A DNA stretch of 64,000 nt, taken from NCBI GenBank assembly GCA_008360955.1, contig LUCM01000660.1, positions 97,180 to 161,179 of the forward strand, in the 5' to 3' direction. The first letter of the stretch is position 1. Each line of letters opens with the position of its first letter. This document shows, one piece after another, positions 45,791-59,000 of the stretch. A program made the translations under genes and the position numbers. The stretch is from Fasciolopsis buskii. Lineage: Eukaryota; Platyhelminthes; Trematoda; Plagiorchiida; Fasciolidae. The notes under the pieces were generated by a model. It made no database searches. It was not told the origin of the DNA and saw nothing but the letters and a program-made list of their open reading frames with translations.

Positions 45791-46703
45791 TGATTACTGT
45801 TGCAACCGAAACAAGGAGAAATCAGGCAACTCCTAGGGATCCATCATACCGGTCCCATGAAAACCATGTCTAGGGAAATCTCTGGTCCATCCGGTAGTTG
45901 TCGTGGATACCAAACCCAGCGTAGCTGTCCAATGCAACCCATCTTCGAATGCTTCCTTGGGATCTGCATCGGCTGTTGATCGTACACATGTTTGGCTTTC
46001 TTCTAATGAAGTTTGAAGAATTTATAAGATTACATTTTCGTAAAAGGGAATGATTGACTCCGGGTGTCCGCAGATGAGGCCCGGAGCGTAAGTGCTATGG
46101 TCAGCACAGGTTACCGGCCAAGCGCAGTGCGATGCTTAAAGTGATGAATGTTTGTACATGGTATGAGTGTTGCGCAGTGGTTAAGTAAACGGTCTGAGGA
46201 CTTGACGAAAGTCCGCATGCAGTTCGGCTGGAACCCACTGAAACCAGACGGCGTCGGTGATGACCCGGGGTTTGAATAAATATCTGTCGTCCTTAGTCCC
46301 GCTAGCCCTTCACTATCTTATTAACGATTGAAACTCAGGCGACGGAGTTACCAACCGAGGACTAAAGCATACTGAATGGCGGGTAAAACATCTTTCCCGT
46401 GAACGGACCGAAACACTGTTTAATATTCTTTCGTTACCTGCGCTGCAGTCAAATAAGGCCGGCAGTGAAATGTCTAATATGGTCTTCATACTCTCCGTAT
46501 GCCCTGGTTGGCATCGGATATTAACAACCTGGGCAATTTTCAAAAATGTCACAATGCTTATGATATGCTCGCCTTTTTATCATCGGCGTTGTTCCACTCT
46601 GCTACGGGTGCACGTAAAAATCGGACGTATCAAAGATTAGTTATTTAGACACGCATTTTGCTTTATTGATGGGAAACCCTGTGGCCTTTGTTGCATCTGG
46701 GCA
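45791..46703. other. Unassigned; contains a tRNA-promoter-like stretch
   Basis: No coding motif is recognised. The 45.85-46.3 kb part is GC-richer. TTGCGCAGTGG at 46170-46180 matches the tRNA A-box consensus, and AGTTCGGCTGG at 46221-46231 is a poor B-box; a second poor B-box-like GGTTTGAATAA lies at 46268-46278. No cloverleaf can be drawn, so at most this is a decayed SINE head or chance. Confidence 0.25.
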
Positions 46704-46990
46704 GGCGATCAGCATGGGCTGAAATTTTTGAAAGAAGAGAGTCAATGGCACCAGCGAATCCAACTTACGCAGCATCACATTTGTTTCCGTTTTCTTACGC
46801 ACACTTGTTTCTCCTGGTTGATGCCGACCGCTTTTATTTTGGCCTGGCTGAGCAAGATGCTGGCTACCATAACGTTTTTTGCTGGTTTGCAGTTTTAACC
46901 ATAACGTCTGGTTTACTTTTCGGTTTTCCGGTACTCGCGGGTCGCTTGAAATCGACCACTGTCAAATAGATTTGATGTATTGTTATTTTT
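46704..46990 (+). repeat. Dispersed repeat copy 2 (partner of 18918-19178)
   Basis: This stretch is similar by eye to 18918-19178 along its whole length, including ACATTTGTTTCCGTT, ACACTTGTTTCTCC and the end CTTGAAATCGACCACTGTCAAATAG (broken here by the position limit: it occupies 46945-46969). The tail after 46970 is TTTGATGTATTGTTATT, a decayed version of the AAT tail of copy 1. Both are in plus orientation, consistent with a retroelement 3' end. Confidence 0.55.
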
Positions 46991-49069
46991 TAACCTTTTT
47001 CATTGTAGATATCGCATCTGACAGAAGAGAGATCGTTGTTTGTTCCATTTGCATTTTGATCCGGGATCGAACTCAATTGGCCCACCAGAACGGATTTTAA
47101 TACTTTGCAAAAAATATCCTCAACAAAGGAAGCCGCAACATATTTTTGAAATCCACAGTTGAAAACGTAATTGTGACGCAGTGTTTGAAAAGAAAAACAC
47201 TACAATTCGGTGTCACGGTTCATGCCACCCTTAATTCCAGATTGCCTGGCGGCTTGCGACAGTTTGTGAAGTAATGTTGCGCTTCCTCAATTTCGAAGTT
47301 CAAATGCTTAATCAGATTTTTCCTGTCCGAACAATCGGATGTGGCGTTAGTCATGATTTTTCAAATCATTGTTCTTAATAGTCAATTAGATTAACGATGA
47401 CCTTTGTGACCGGATTAAGAACAAAAAACCTCCCCGACTGGAACAACGGATCTGATTCCTCCGGAACATGGTGGTCACAGTATTTTCCTTACCCTGCGCG
47501 CATCTTTTCTAAGTTCAAGCAATTTTGGTTATTCTCTATGTTCTCCGTTTTCCCACTTCCGAAAAGGCCATCTTGCATAAAGCGGTTTTGTGTCCGTGCT
47601 CAAGCACGGTTTGTTAAAACGAGAGCCTAAATTTGAGGCCAATCGAAATCAGGCGCAGCGACAATTCTGCGGGCCTACAGGACGGAAACGTGGCTCCGTT
47701 CGAAGGTCTTTTTGTGTACAGTGCAACGGAAGAATGAGATTTGTAAAATGAGCGTCACAAGGGTGAAGTTTGCGATGCATTTCATCTGTGTATTTGGCCA
47801 GAAGACGAAAGGAGACAACTAAAAGTTAAGCCTTTGCAGACTGCCATTTTGGTTCCAGTGTCGAGGAGCAAAAGCCTCTTAGCTAACAGCCCACCTTAGC
47901 TTCTTAGCGGCCTATTCATATCCGCTATTCTGTAAGCCATGTGCCACGAGCAAACATGCTTGCCTTTCATCAGAACCATGCAGAAATGCTTTTATGGAAA
48001 AACATTCGAGCAGCACGGACATACGTAATTCTTGTTCGCAGATCCAGTTCACGGAACGTGGCTAGTAGCAGCAAGAATAAGAAGTGAACTGACAAATTCC
48101 ATTCCACTTAATTTGACTTAAGCCACGGAACTGAAGACAAACAGAAGACCACAGCAGCTGACGGGCACGTTTCGTTTTTAATTACTACTAGTGGGTCTGT
48201 ACACCGAGTACAAAACACCGTGACTGGTGATGCGAATTACGTCCAATGGATTTCAAGGAACGTTGTGACCTAAAGACCGCATTTTTTCACGACTTCCTTT
48301 GGGCGGTTGTCCGGGCGGGCATGTGCGTTTTTGTACCGGACTGGAATACGCGATTCAACCCAGTTTCCCGGTGTATGGATCAGCCAAGTAGACGACTGTC
48401 ACGCTGCTGGCATTCGGAGACGAACGTAGATCCTCAGCATCATCCCACAGTTTGGTGACTGCACACTCTACAAATTAGGCAGCTACTCTATGACAGTCTG
48501 TTATTCTCAGCTGCATCTAGGACCAATAGTTTCAAAAATCTGATATCACAGTCTTCCAGAGTTTGAATCTCCAATATTTCCGAAGTCCAAATAAATTTAT
48601 CCTACCGATTATAGACCGAACACTTTCAGCGTCACCAACCAGGATGCCAACAAAACGATGAGTAAATATGTTGCCCTGTTCCATAGCCGGTTTGAAAGCG
48701 TTGTTTTTCTCAGTTGCTGGGAAAATGCAGCTGCCTTCCCGATGCATGGTGAAGGCGCTCAGCATTTATTTTTTGGCTGGGAACCGGTCGTCTTTCTTGA
48801 TGCGCTCAACCTTGTTTCTGGAAACATTTTAAGGCCCAGTGTGGTTGGACACGGGTAACGGAATGACTTCCTCGATTACTCAATAAAAGGCTTTCTGCCT
48901 GATTAGCCTTGACACGTTGAGCGAACCATTTGCTAGAAAAAGAGGAAAATACCTGAAGCTGTATAGAGACTTAGGATAGGCTTCATGTGAACAGCAACCG
49001 ACTGGATCAAGGACTAATGTGAGTGCTAAAACCAGCCCATAAATACCGAAGAAAGCGTCAGCATATTAT
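46991..49069. other. Unassigned, no supported genes
   Basis: Short open frames (47397-47630, 48246-48458, 48658-48858, all plus) carry no recognised motif. The interval precedes the decayed plus-strand LINE at 49.1 kb and may contain its unrecognisable 5' end. Confidence 0.3.
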
Positions 49070-49207
49070 TTGCCTGAGCATACAAATACCTGTATTAACT
49101 TAAGACACTGGCTACTAAAATCGAGTCCCGTGATATGCAGCGAAACTCTTTTGGACCCTGATTATTCACTTTATCATGACCAATTTCAACCTCTGAATTT
49201 GATGTCT

Positions 49208-50000
49208 TCACCCTCCTTGAATCAGGAACATCGTCAGTTCCAGTGTTTTAGCCAGCAAAGTCGGCATATGCATATAAATGTGCTGACGGTAAACTCTGAC
49301 TGTAAAGTTGAGGTGTTGAGTGTTTTCCCGTTGCCTCAGTTTGGAAATTCGGTCCAGGGGAAGCTCCAGGACTACTTCTAGTCGAAAACACCTGGATTGT
49401 CGGGCGACGACATTGAAGGGGGAGACGCAATTATGTTTGGCACCAAAGGATTTGTAAAGAGTTTTGTCAAAATCCATTCCTACTTCCTCCCTCCTGCAGG
49501 GACCTTATACTGCCGTAACCTTTTCTACAGACCATGGACTTATTTTCCATACCCATCAGTCCCGACGAGGTTACCTCTTCCTTGCTAGAAGGAGAAGTAT
49601 CCTCTGTTCGCTGCACCCGGCATTCACGCTGTGATGGAGAAGCCCCTTGCAAATCAAGGGCACTAGTTCCGAAGAAAGGAAAATGGAGACTGTTCAGCTT
49701 CAGGAAAAAATGCGACGACCAAAATATGAGGCTGACGGCCCGAAGGTCCTCGCCATGCAGCCCCTATTGACGATAAAATCAACCAAACGGGAAAGTAGAC
49801 CACTGGAGCAACAAGTGGTCGATTCTGCCAACATATTACGGAACATAAATAGATACGCCCAAAATTTAGTTCCCTGTTTAATCGTTTGGGCCACCATTGA
49901 AAGAGGCGTTCGGTCATTTCGACCATCCTTGCCACGAGAAAGCTAAGTGTGAATGGCTGATTAGAAATCACACAAAACTGATAAAATGTCTCATATTGTA
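49208..50000 (+). pseudogene. Probable endonuclease remnant of the 49-53 kb LINE
   Basis: FQCFSQQSRHMHINVLTVNS (near 49,238) resembles the FYTNARSL.NK endonuclease opening, and SGDDIEGGDAIMFGTKGF (about 49,398) resembles the D-R...R-G-G-G-V..Y loop. The catalytic motifs ETW, GDFN and SDH are not readable. Assignment depends on position upstream of the better supported reverse transcriptase. Confidence 0.35.
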
Positions 50001-50409
50001 GATGAGCACTTCTGCCCCTTTAGGACAATCGACCTGTTCCGGCAACGGACCGTTGCACATCAGACTGCTTAAAGAGAAGCCTAAACTAGTGCCCTGTTCT
50101 AATAAAGACCTCAAATTAAACGCCCTTCTCAGTATTAAACTAACCGGCCTAGAAGGGAAGAAACTTATCACACCGCCTCAGAAGAACTGGGCACAGCCTC
50201 TGTGGAAACGTTCTGGGTAACCATTGGTATACAAATTGAAGAAACACCAAGAAAGAAGACAAAATCACACATTGACACTAGGCGCAAGACGGACAAAACT
50301 AGTTTCAAAAACGGCAGTAGCACAGCTCCCAAGAATCCTGCCGGATCTAAGCCACAAGAAATTGCACCTGTTGATAGTTAAGCCATCCCAAGCTGCTCGG
50401 AATTGAGGT

Positions 50410-53070
50410 TCCACGACGACTAGAAGAACAATATATGAAGCAACCCGAAATTGACTGAGCCCTTTTTCGGAAGGAAGTTTGGACTGATTGATCTCCTGGA
50501 GCACTTCGCAGCCGACTCGAAAATATAGCCTGCTCCTACCCGACCCACCCCCAGGTTCACCAGAGATAATTTTTCGTCCCACAGGTCCCAGCTTACCCAA
50601 TACTACCAAAATTCTTGCCGTTTTTCCCGCCTCTGCCAACGAAACAACTGGTAACGCTAAAGTTGCACCGGTTCTGGAACATGTTAGATTCCTATGCGCG
50701 AATGGCCTTAGTCCTCTAAACAAAATTCCAGAAGTGCAGAATATACTTTTTGGAACCTTTCCCTCATCATAGAACTCACTGAAAGTTGGGTAACAACAGA
50801 TACACTTAACCCAGAGCCCCGGATACACCAATGCCATCAAGATTCTGGGAGGGGAGGGGCGGGGCGGGGGATGTAAATATTTCTCTTGATAACCTCCTCC
50901 ATTCTCTCGATATAGTCTTAATGTCCCTGTTAGCCGTTGCCGATGGCCCATGACCAGTCTGCTCCCCAAGTTTCGAAAATATATTGTCAGGAATAGTATA
51001 CCCCCCAGCCAACAACCCGGAGCGTAGCGTTCACCCCACGACACTGCCTACAACCTGGAGGTAGCTCGCTGATCTTGCCCATCTTCAAAATGAGGGCTAC
51101 ATCAACTAACAGAACACTTACTCGTTAGGAGCTGGGGCAAATCAAATTGCACTCAGAAAAGTCCTTTTGTGTGCTGTCTAACAGAAGCTTTGGACGCAAA
51201 ACTCAATGGCCAACCAGATTTCAAATAGAACAACTCACCTCTCTCCTGGAGCTAAAGACTACCAGTGGTTGCCACCAAATCCACCTGGTCAGCCACCTCC
51301 CACAGTTTGGTAAGATCGACTACGTGGTTCTAAGTTATCATTCCATTGTTTCCCTCAAATGGACCAAAGTTAATTTCTTCTTAAGTTTGAACTAGATAAC
51401 ATAGAGCGCGAACCTCTATTAGTACTATGTCCGTGAAGCATAAAGAGCCGGTCCTAAGGGCAGGCCACCAATTCGTCCATAGAACCAGAGCCCTCTGCAA
51501 CAGCAGACAGTGCCCTCCGAGCATACTGGGCATCCGTTAGAAGAAGGATCTAGCTTGTTTGTTGGATATCGCCCAAAAGACCTTACACTTTCTAACCATC
51601 CCCAAACCATGCAAACCAGAAATCAGATTGTGTAGAATGATTGTGAAGTAGGCCGTTATCAACCGAGCTCGATTTAACAGAGCACTTTTGTTTCGATACA
51701 TATAACACCCAAAAGGCACACCATCCGCTCCACTGATCCCTGAAAGTTATCGAAGATACTCCCGTTATATTTGCCTTCTCTGTAGTGGAGGCGTTTATTT
51801 AAAACGTGCCTTTTTAGCTCCAAAGTGATAAATACGTTTGGCTACCTTTACATTACGCCCGCAGCAACCGCAGTGAAGTATATTATTGTTCTACTGTGGG
51901 CAGTTTCCGGAAACATTGGAAAACTAATCCATTACTGCTACGTGGTTTGTTCTATCCTGGTATAATAAAAGAGACGGCGGACAGAGTAGTGGCTTCTTGG
52001 ACATTCCTCCTCCACTGACGTGCTAACTGTTAGGATTTCCGTAAACCATGGAACTATGCAGCTCTTGTGCCAATTTTTGTTAAAGTTCGCCAGAATCCCA
52101 CCTAGCAGTCGGTCAATTAGTATGACCAGCTTCCCGGAGAAAGTGCCTAAACTGATTCTTAAGGAGGCTTTGTTCCAACATCTCTCGAACATATTCTTAG
52201 ATCATCTCTAAAATGGGTTCCTTTACGACAATATGATTCTTTTCATGGATATCCCGACGAGGCATAGGACGATAGGCAGACTTCATGCACCGTCTTTAAC
52301 AAGTTTGCCAAGGACCTTATTCGGGTTCCCCCAATTCAAATTCTCCGCATGATCCAAAGCTATGTTGCTTTCTGTCCCATGGCAGAATTCCCGCATAGCT
52401 CACTAACCTTCAAGGTGATGACGGCGAATAAGTCCTTTTAATCAGGGCCAGTCAATTCCGTAACACCCCGAGATACGGTTGCCGGCCCCTTCATCAACGG
52501 CCGCCCTCAATCCCTTACATCGGCGTCACCAGGTGTAGCCCTATAAAGCTCCATTCCGGCGATTTCGCAGTCAGCTGTCGAAAACGCTCAACGATGGTGT
52601 GAAGATTAGAGTCCTTCCTTTACCGAGCATAAATGCTTCAGCATGACACCAAGCAAGGCGGAGTAACATCTTCCGTCGATGGGCTGGTATATTCGGCCGG
52701 GTTGCTCTTCACGAAGCACTAGGATTCTGGCTGTATAGGAAAATTTTTCTCACACCTTCAGCTTGGCAGCAAGGCGGCCTTATGCTTTCTAAACCTGATC
52801 GCAGATCTTTCATACAGGTATCATTTGACAGCTACCTCACGATTTACGGAACCTTTACTCGCCCACTCTTTGATTTGTGTGTGAGATCGTGGATGGGGAC
52901 CCCGATGGAGACCGGGACGTCCTAAAAACAATTCAGTGTACCCAACAAAATCGTTTGGAGCCATGCTCCATTGACTTAACCCCGCGTCTGGTAAAGAACA
53001 AACCACACCCATTGACAGGGGAGGCATTCTGGGTGATATCCTCCCGTTTTATCATCTCTTCACAATAGAC
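50410..53070 (+). pseudogene. Reverse transcriptase remnant of the 49-53 kb LINE
   Basis: The best preserved piece is 52,773-52,905, an open stretch reading GGLMLSKPDRRSFIQVSFDS, then YLTIYGTFTRPLFDLCVRSW, which matches KA..L..I+RSF.......Y..VRPHLEYC...W of CR1-like polymerases. After a shift comes RDVLKTIQCTQQNRLEP (normally DIDxLExVQRRATK, about 52,913). Upstream, TEHKCFSMTPSK (about 52,620) matches the NKCK.M..G segment, and LPTTWR*LADLA (about 51,045) the P..W+.A.I.PI segment. The YADD box region near 52,520 is unreadable. A 259-codon antisense open frame at 50265-51044 overlaps this and is taken as a chance frame. Confidence 0.6.
50847..50870 (+). other. G-quadruplex motif, single-nucleotide loops
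   Basis: A run of five G-tracts of 3, 4, 4, 4 and 5 G is separated by single A, A, C, C. Tracts of this length with one-base loops are expected to form a very stable parallel G-quadruplex. It lies within the decayed plus-strand LINE, so the motif may have come with the element or arisen by mutation. No regulatory role is shown. Confidence 0.8.
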
Positions 53071-56000
53071 AAGGCAGAGAAATAATTTTATCTCTTCCCT
53101 CCCTCATCACTAAGAGGCCACCCCAGAAAGATTTTGAAATCGGGGTTTGAATAGCTTTTTGAGCGGGTTTCCTTATCCACAGGGCGGTATCCTTGCGGGA
53201 CGCGCTCCATGGAGAAATTATAGCACCAACGAGCAAGTCCACGCTCGCGAAAAAGCTAGACATTTATCTGGAACTATCGGACTAAACACAAACCTTGGGC
53301 AAAACAAATATAAAAAACATGCCCTCCTCCAATTAGCACCTGGCTCCCACTTTGGTTTGGCACGGTCACAACTGCAAAGCTGAACAATGCCACGAAACTG
53401 AAGCCGCCCCCTGTACCAGTTTGTTTAATTTCAGCTCGATTTCCAACTATCCAGAGTCAAATAAAGTTCACAGACTTAGGAGAGGGGCTTATTGTCCGTT
53501 ACTCGTGTAATATTTCAAGACACCGTGGAACGATTTCCGGAGTTGCTTGCTTGCAATGGGCCACTAACGTCCTGTGCCGAATAAACCAAATTGAACTAAG
53601 CCGTACTGCTCATTGTGAACAAATAGGAAATGATATGGAACTGGTGGGTGTTTCATTTCAAAGTAAACCTCTGAAAACCTAGTTGCTTAGCCGGCCGCAG
53701 CTATTCTGCCTACATTGGAGAAGAAAGGAGCATGAAAACGGACTGATGCGAACATCACGGTTTAAGTACACTGCCACGGTAACATTGCGTCAGCGGCATT
53801 TTGAAGTGAAACTGTTCACATGTGACCCTGTCAGTAGTTTTGCTTGTCCATATGATGACAGGAAGTAAAATTAGGTCTTAGAGGTCAAAACTCAGGAAAC
53901 AACTTTCCTTCGTCAATTTAATATTTTTATCAATGGAAGAACATGGGAAAAAGGTTGAGTCCGTCATTAAAGTGAGTTTTTCATAGTCGACGAATACGAA
54001 GGCAAAAGCCGCTCATTTATTATTCGTATGCCTCTTTTATTGACCGCAGCTTCGAAGTGCAGTGTTATTACAGTTCACTCTGCTTAACAAACCATGATGA
54101 GTAGAAACTACTAAAATTTACAGAAAGATCGCCGTGTGAACAGAAACACCTATCCCATGTTATATCTTCAAAAGTTCTCTTGGAAATAATTGTAGCATAT
54201 ATTCGTTCTTTAAAGATAGCAGTTTTTTAAATTTATTTTTATTCTCTTTAGGTCCGGTCCAGTTGAAAAGCCTTCTGACCAAAGTTGCTTTGAGCTTCCA
54301 GTTTGAAATGTCATATGCACTGCACACTATATATCTGCATTTCTATCATGCATTCGCAATATACAACATATTTCTTCAAGTGTAGAATAAGTTTTAGTGC
54401 AACTCTCACAATGTCAGCATCAGTGTCATTCTGAGGATTCTGTTTTCCTATACGAGAAAGACACCCCAACGGTCGTCCCGTATAATTCACTCTGAAACAG
54501 TCATGGGACGCTTAGAGCGACAGTTACCAAAAAACATAAGTTAGAGTTGTATTCGGATATACCATTTTGGTTCCACTGTAAAATGAGTTGCAATGTTAAT
54601 CAACCGGCCTAAATAAAAAGCAGTTTTAATGTTGTCTTACTAGTTGTTCCCGAAGTGAGATCGTTGCACAGGTAATCGCAATTTGCAAAATTTATCAACG
54701 GTTGTGCAATGTTTGAATACTTGCCCAGAAAAGGGATAATGTTCCATTTGTTCCCGGCTCACGGCATCAAGCGTTTTACTTATCTTCCGAAAATGTTCCT
54801 CTAGAAAACTTGCATGCTTAAGCCACTGAAAAGTTTTCTACCGAAGAGCCCAAGTTTTATTCTTTGAAAAAATTGAAAGTTTCTTGAATTTCGTCAAATA
54901 TTTTACTGGGTGTCACTATGTGGAACAACGGAAATTGCTGAACGACAGCTGGATAATGTCAGCTATGTTGGCAACTTTTCATCTGGTCTGCCAGACCTGT
55001 TGTGAGTGACGCCTCAATTTCATGAGCTTGGATTAGCATGAAAGTTAAAAGATTTTGGGGATACTCCATGAGGAATTGGTGAAAACATTAAGTTGACGCA
55101 GAAATTGAAGAAACTTTAGCATCATGTTGCAAAGTTAGTTCGTGGACATGTTGCTGAGAACGATAAAACAAAGCACCCTTGAGTACCTTTTGGGAGGTGG
55201 AATAGTAAAATCTATGCGGGGACTATCCACTCTAAGTCGTTGGTTTGGTGTACTCGTCCAGGGAAATCGCAAACCAAATGAATGTCAAATATATTTACCA
55301 ATCGGGGTAATTTTTTCCATGTTTCTTCTGGGGAATACATGCTGAAAACATAGGTTTAGAACGTTCCTTGGCTGTGCAAAAAATGGTTAAGATGAAACTT
55401 TAAACATTATTGGAAAAGTGGAATTGTTTTGGATCCACTAAGTGATGTTTCCCACAAATATTTTACGTTATTGCGACAGAAATAAATACATTTGCTCAGT
55501 TACTGACACTAAAGCTAACCGCTTGAAAGCTGGCAAGCACCATTCTTCTCTTGATCAAACTTGACAAGTTTCCGAAATAGTCCCTTCATTTCCTTTATGT
55601 GACAGTAGATAATCTCATACTGTTTAGCCCGTGGTAAATACCGTATGCTGGAAGCCTGGATACGATAGAGGGCGTACATCAAAGTTGATGGACCAGATAG
55701 ACGATAGTGAGTGGCATTGATAACTGTGACTTTAAAACATGGAATGTAAAAGTTAGGTATGAGGTCTCAGTAGATCAGGTGTAATAGCCAGTCAAAGAGC
55801 GATAAACCGCCATTTCTGCTAAGCTTTGAATAAATTAAAGTTAGCCAGTTCATAGTATGGTTTTAGTAATCAATAATGTAGTAAGGTATCTTACAAATAC
55901 ATTAAATGCCCAAGTTTGGAGTTTTCTTTGCCAACAATATTGAATTTGATTTTTGCCACCAAATTCACGGTTTTCCTTATCACCAGCAAGCTCATGATCA

Positions 56001-59000
56001 TTTTTTGTTCAGAATTCACCGCAGTATATTAAAGTATAGCATAGTACGGTAGAATAGTAAACTACCAAATTGAAAAGCTACACCATCAAATTATGCGAGA
56101 GAATTTTTTACGGATTATTGACGCTGAAATCTACAAAGCAACCAAGCCATGTACTCTGCTTATGAGCAATTTAATGAACTTTAGGATTGCACATAGTGGA
56201 AGCTGATCACAAAGATAAATCTCTATGCAGTGATTGCCATTTTGACTCATATAGGTTAAACTGCGCATCTGTGACATCAACTTGAACCAGTGGAAGTCAG
56301 CTTAGATAACAAAATGGTTAAATTATATGATTAACGGCAGTTTGTGTGAGATTTCAACGCACGGTTAGACTTGATACCCAAATAGAAAAGAAGGGTGCAC
56401 CAACATTACAATGTTTACGTGGTCAGAAATTAATATTGTGTGGCGAAATTCTCCTTGATTACAATCAACTCCTTGCCAAAAAAATAAAAAGGACGTAAAA
56501 TGCAATGGTTTGCAAGAAAAGCTAATAGATGATTGCACCAGTATTTGGTGGCATTTGGTAGTTGTAAGAAAACATTATTTAAATGCTTACTAAAAGCTAT
56601 CTAAGGAAGAAAACCTTAGCTAAAGCAACGTAAACTCTAGCTTTTTCTGTCTGTCTGCTTCTCTTGTTGTCATCTAATCATTCAATAAATGTTTTTATTT
56701 ACGAGGTGCCAGAGAAAAATGAAAGCACCATTCTGTTTTCTATTGAAATTGGGGTGGTGTTGAACAAAGATATATTTTAATGGACTGATTTTGAACCGGA
56801 AGTGGAACAGACGGAAGTATATTTTATTCTGTGTTCCAGATTGCTAAAAGGTAATTTTATTTATGAATGACAAGCAAGGTATGCTTGGTAGTAAGTGAGT
56901 TCCTTATTAAAAGAAATGGTATTTGCGGCCAGTGACCTGATATTTCAGAAGGAAGACAGGCAAATAATAACAATTGAATACCTCTATTTTTAGTTGACTT
57001 ATCTAATAAGCTTTTATTTTGAGTCACCAAGATGCATTGTGTTTTGGAAAGCACTAAAAGCGGAAGGGTAGTAAGTTGCTTTCCAACTGCTCTCTGACTT
57101 AAGTTTTTAGTTAATCTCAAGGGCACCTGACATCCTATTTGATTAGTTCTGCATCCCAACGGTTTAGTTTAGGTTATAGAAAATTCCTGGTCACAAGAAT
57201 GTAACACTGAAATAACATTATTGACGTCATAACAGTGGAAATAACAACGATAAAAAATTCTGGTTTTTACACACTATTAAACCTCTTCTCACCCCTTCCG
57301 GGAGGCACCGGTCGAGCATCCTGGGGAAAACTGACAAGACAACATTTTTGCAGACCAGATCTACTTTTTGTCTATTTAACATCTCTAAATAACTGTTATT
57401 GTCATCAACACCAAGAAACCAACTAACACTCATCACTTTTCGAAGCATATTAAATCTCATTTTGATGCCGTTTACTGGAACGACGATACTTTCCAGTTAA
57501 CTTCAGCGTGGACGCGCACAGTTGCACCGAAAATAAGCGTTGACTCAAAATAAAAGCTCTCAAATGAACCAGTTTGGAATAGGAAAATAAACCGCTGAAA
57601 AGTGGAATTATTTTCTTTCAACAATTGGAATCTAATTTCATTGGTGATGATAAGAACTTTCACCACACGTCGGCAGTACTTCGTGAGCAAAGATATTTAA
57701 AGGTGTAAAGTTTTTGGGTATTCTTCGAGATGATTAGTCACCCTTCACATGTATGCAACAGGACTGTTATAGTGAAATCACGTTCGATCTTGCCCTTTAG
57801 AAATATGCCGAAAGCAGGACGCTTCTGAAGATATTTACGATTGTAAAGTTCTAATCAAAAGTTTCAATAACTGTTGCATTGAATATGTTGGAACTTCCAA
57901 GAAAGAACACCATGTTTGAGATCAGACCTTCGTTAACTCAAATACAAAATCGTATACTTAGAGGAAGCAGATTATGTTACATCTTTTTCACGATTAACTT
58001 TTTGAAAGCGTCTTGGAAACCAATTGTTTTGTCATCGAGAAATAAAATAATGAGAAGATTGGTAACATTGTGACAGAACTACGGTGGAAAAGCTCCATGC
58101 CACTCCCAATAATAAAATAGACATTAATTAGACAACATAAAATGGGAAATTAAAGAAAATTCTGACATGCAGTATTTTGTTGAATTTTATTGGAGGTCCT
58201 CAGCCATTTTGAAGAGTGAAAGCGGAGTTTGCGGGGATAATAGGGCCATTTATGAGAAAACCATCATGGATGACGGAAACAAATAACAGCATAAGCTCTT
58301 TCGTTATCAGTAGCAACATTAACATGTCAAGTTCACAGCAGCCATATAAATGTGACTCATGCAAGTTTGCAGATCCGGGGACAAGAAAACCATGGAAGAA
58401 AATAAAAAAAGAAGCAGAAGATCACAACTGGTATAATACACAATTCAACTTAATTTTATCTTCCCACGTACTTTGTATTTACATCATTCGCTGTTGGCTG
58501 TTATCTTGGTGTGTCCCTATGCGAAGCAGTAGCTACCTCCCTAGTCCAAAATAAGGATTTGTCGTGAGAATCATCCAATAACAGTAACGAAAATAAATAA
58601 TCTCTGGATTAAAGCGGATTTAGATCTTGTATTCAGTTTTGAGCCGATGAGTTATATTCCTCATCTAAATATTTTGCGAAAACTTAGATTGCTTCAAGTA
58701 TTCACAGAACTTCCAAATGGGCTATAAGGTACTAGTTTAGGCTTGAAAATCTATGCTAAAATATAACGTCAAGATTGCACGATGAACCGTGTTTAACAAA
58801 GTAAATAGCCGTCCACTAGAGTTTTTATACTTTTATAAGAAGTACGTATGCATCGAGAAAATACTGTACATTATAATTGTTTCTCCGAAGTCGGCGTTCT
58901 TAAAGCCTGACCTATCAGGTTTGGTGGGCGTTTCACTCATTCGTCTGTTGAAAATGTATAAGGTGACATGCCGCTCTGCAATCGAAATTTCAACCAGAGA

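Larger units (their letters stand above)
49070..53400 (+). mobile_element. CR1-like LINE, plus strand, heavily decayed
   Basis: Traces of endonuclease (49.2-49.6 kb), a linker, and reverse transcriptase pieces between 50.4 and 53.07 kb occur in the correct order on the plus strand. Lesions are so frequent that no open frame exceeds about 100 codons in the sense direction. Recognition is strongest at the C-terminal end and weaker toward the 5' end. The 3' boundary is not clear; coding similarity ends near 53,070, and composition becomes AT-rich after about 53.4 kb. Confidence 0.6.

Noticed and set aside
50265..51044. 259-codon open frame on the minus strand
   Set aside because: It is the longest minus-strand frame in its region but has no recognised domain and runs antisense to the decayed plus-strand LINE. 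Its Gly/Pro-rich part comes from the G-run at 50847-50870. Taken as a chance frame.
58204..58436. Possible exon with a CDSCKF zinc-finger-like motif and flanking AG/GT
   Set aside because: The frame that contains the motif has a TGA at 58210, just after the acceptor, and the residue pattern has only one Cys pair. Lysine-rich coding from A-rich DNA is expected by chance.
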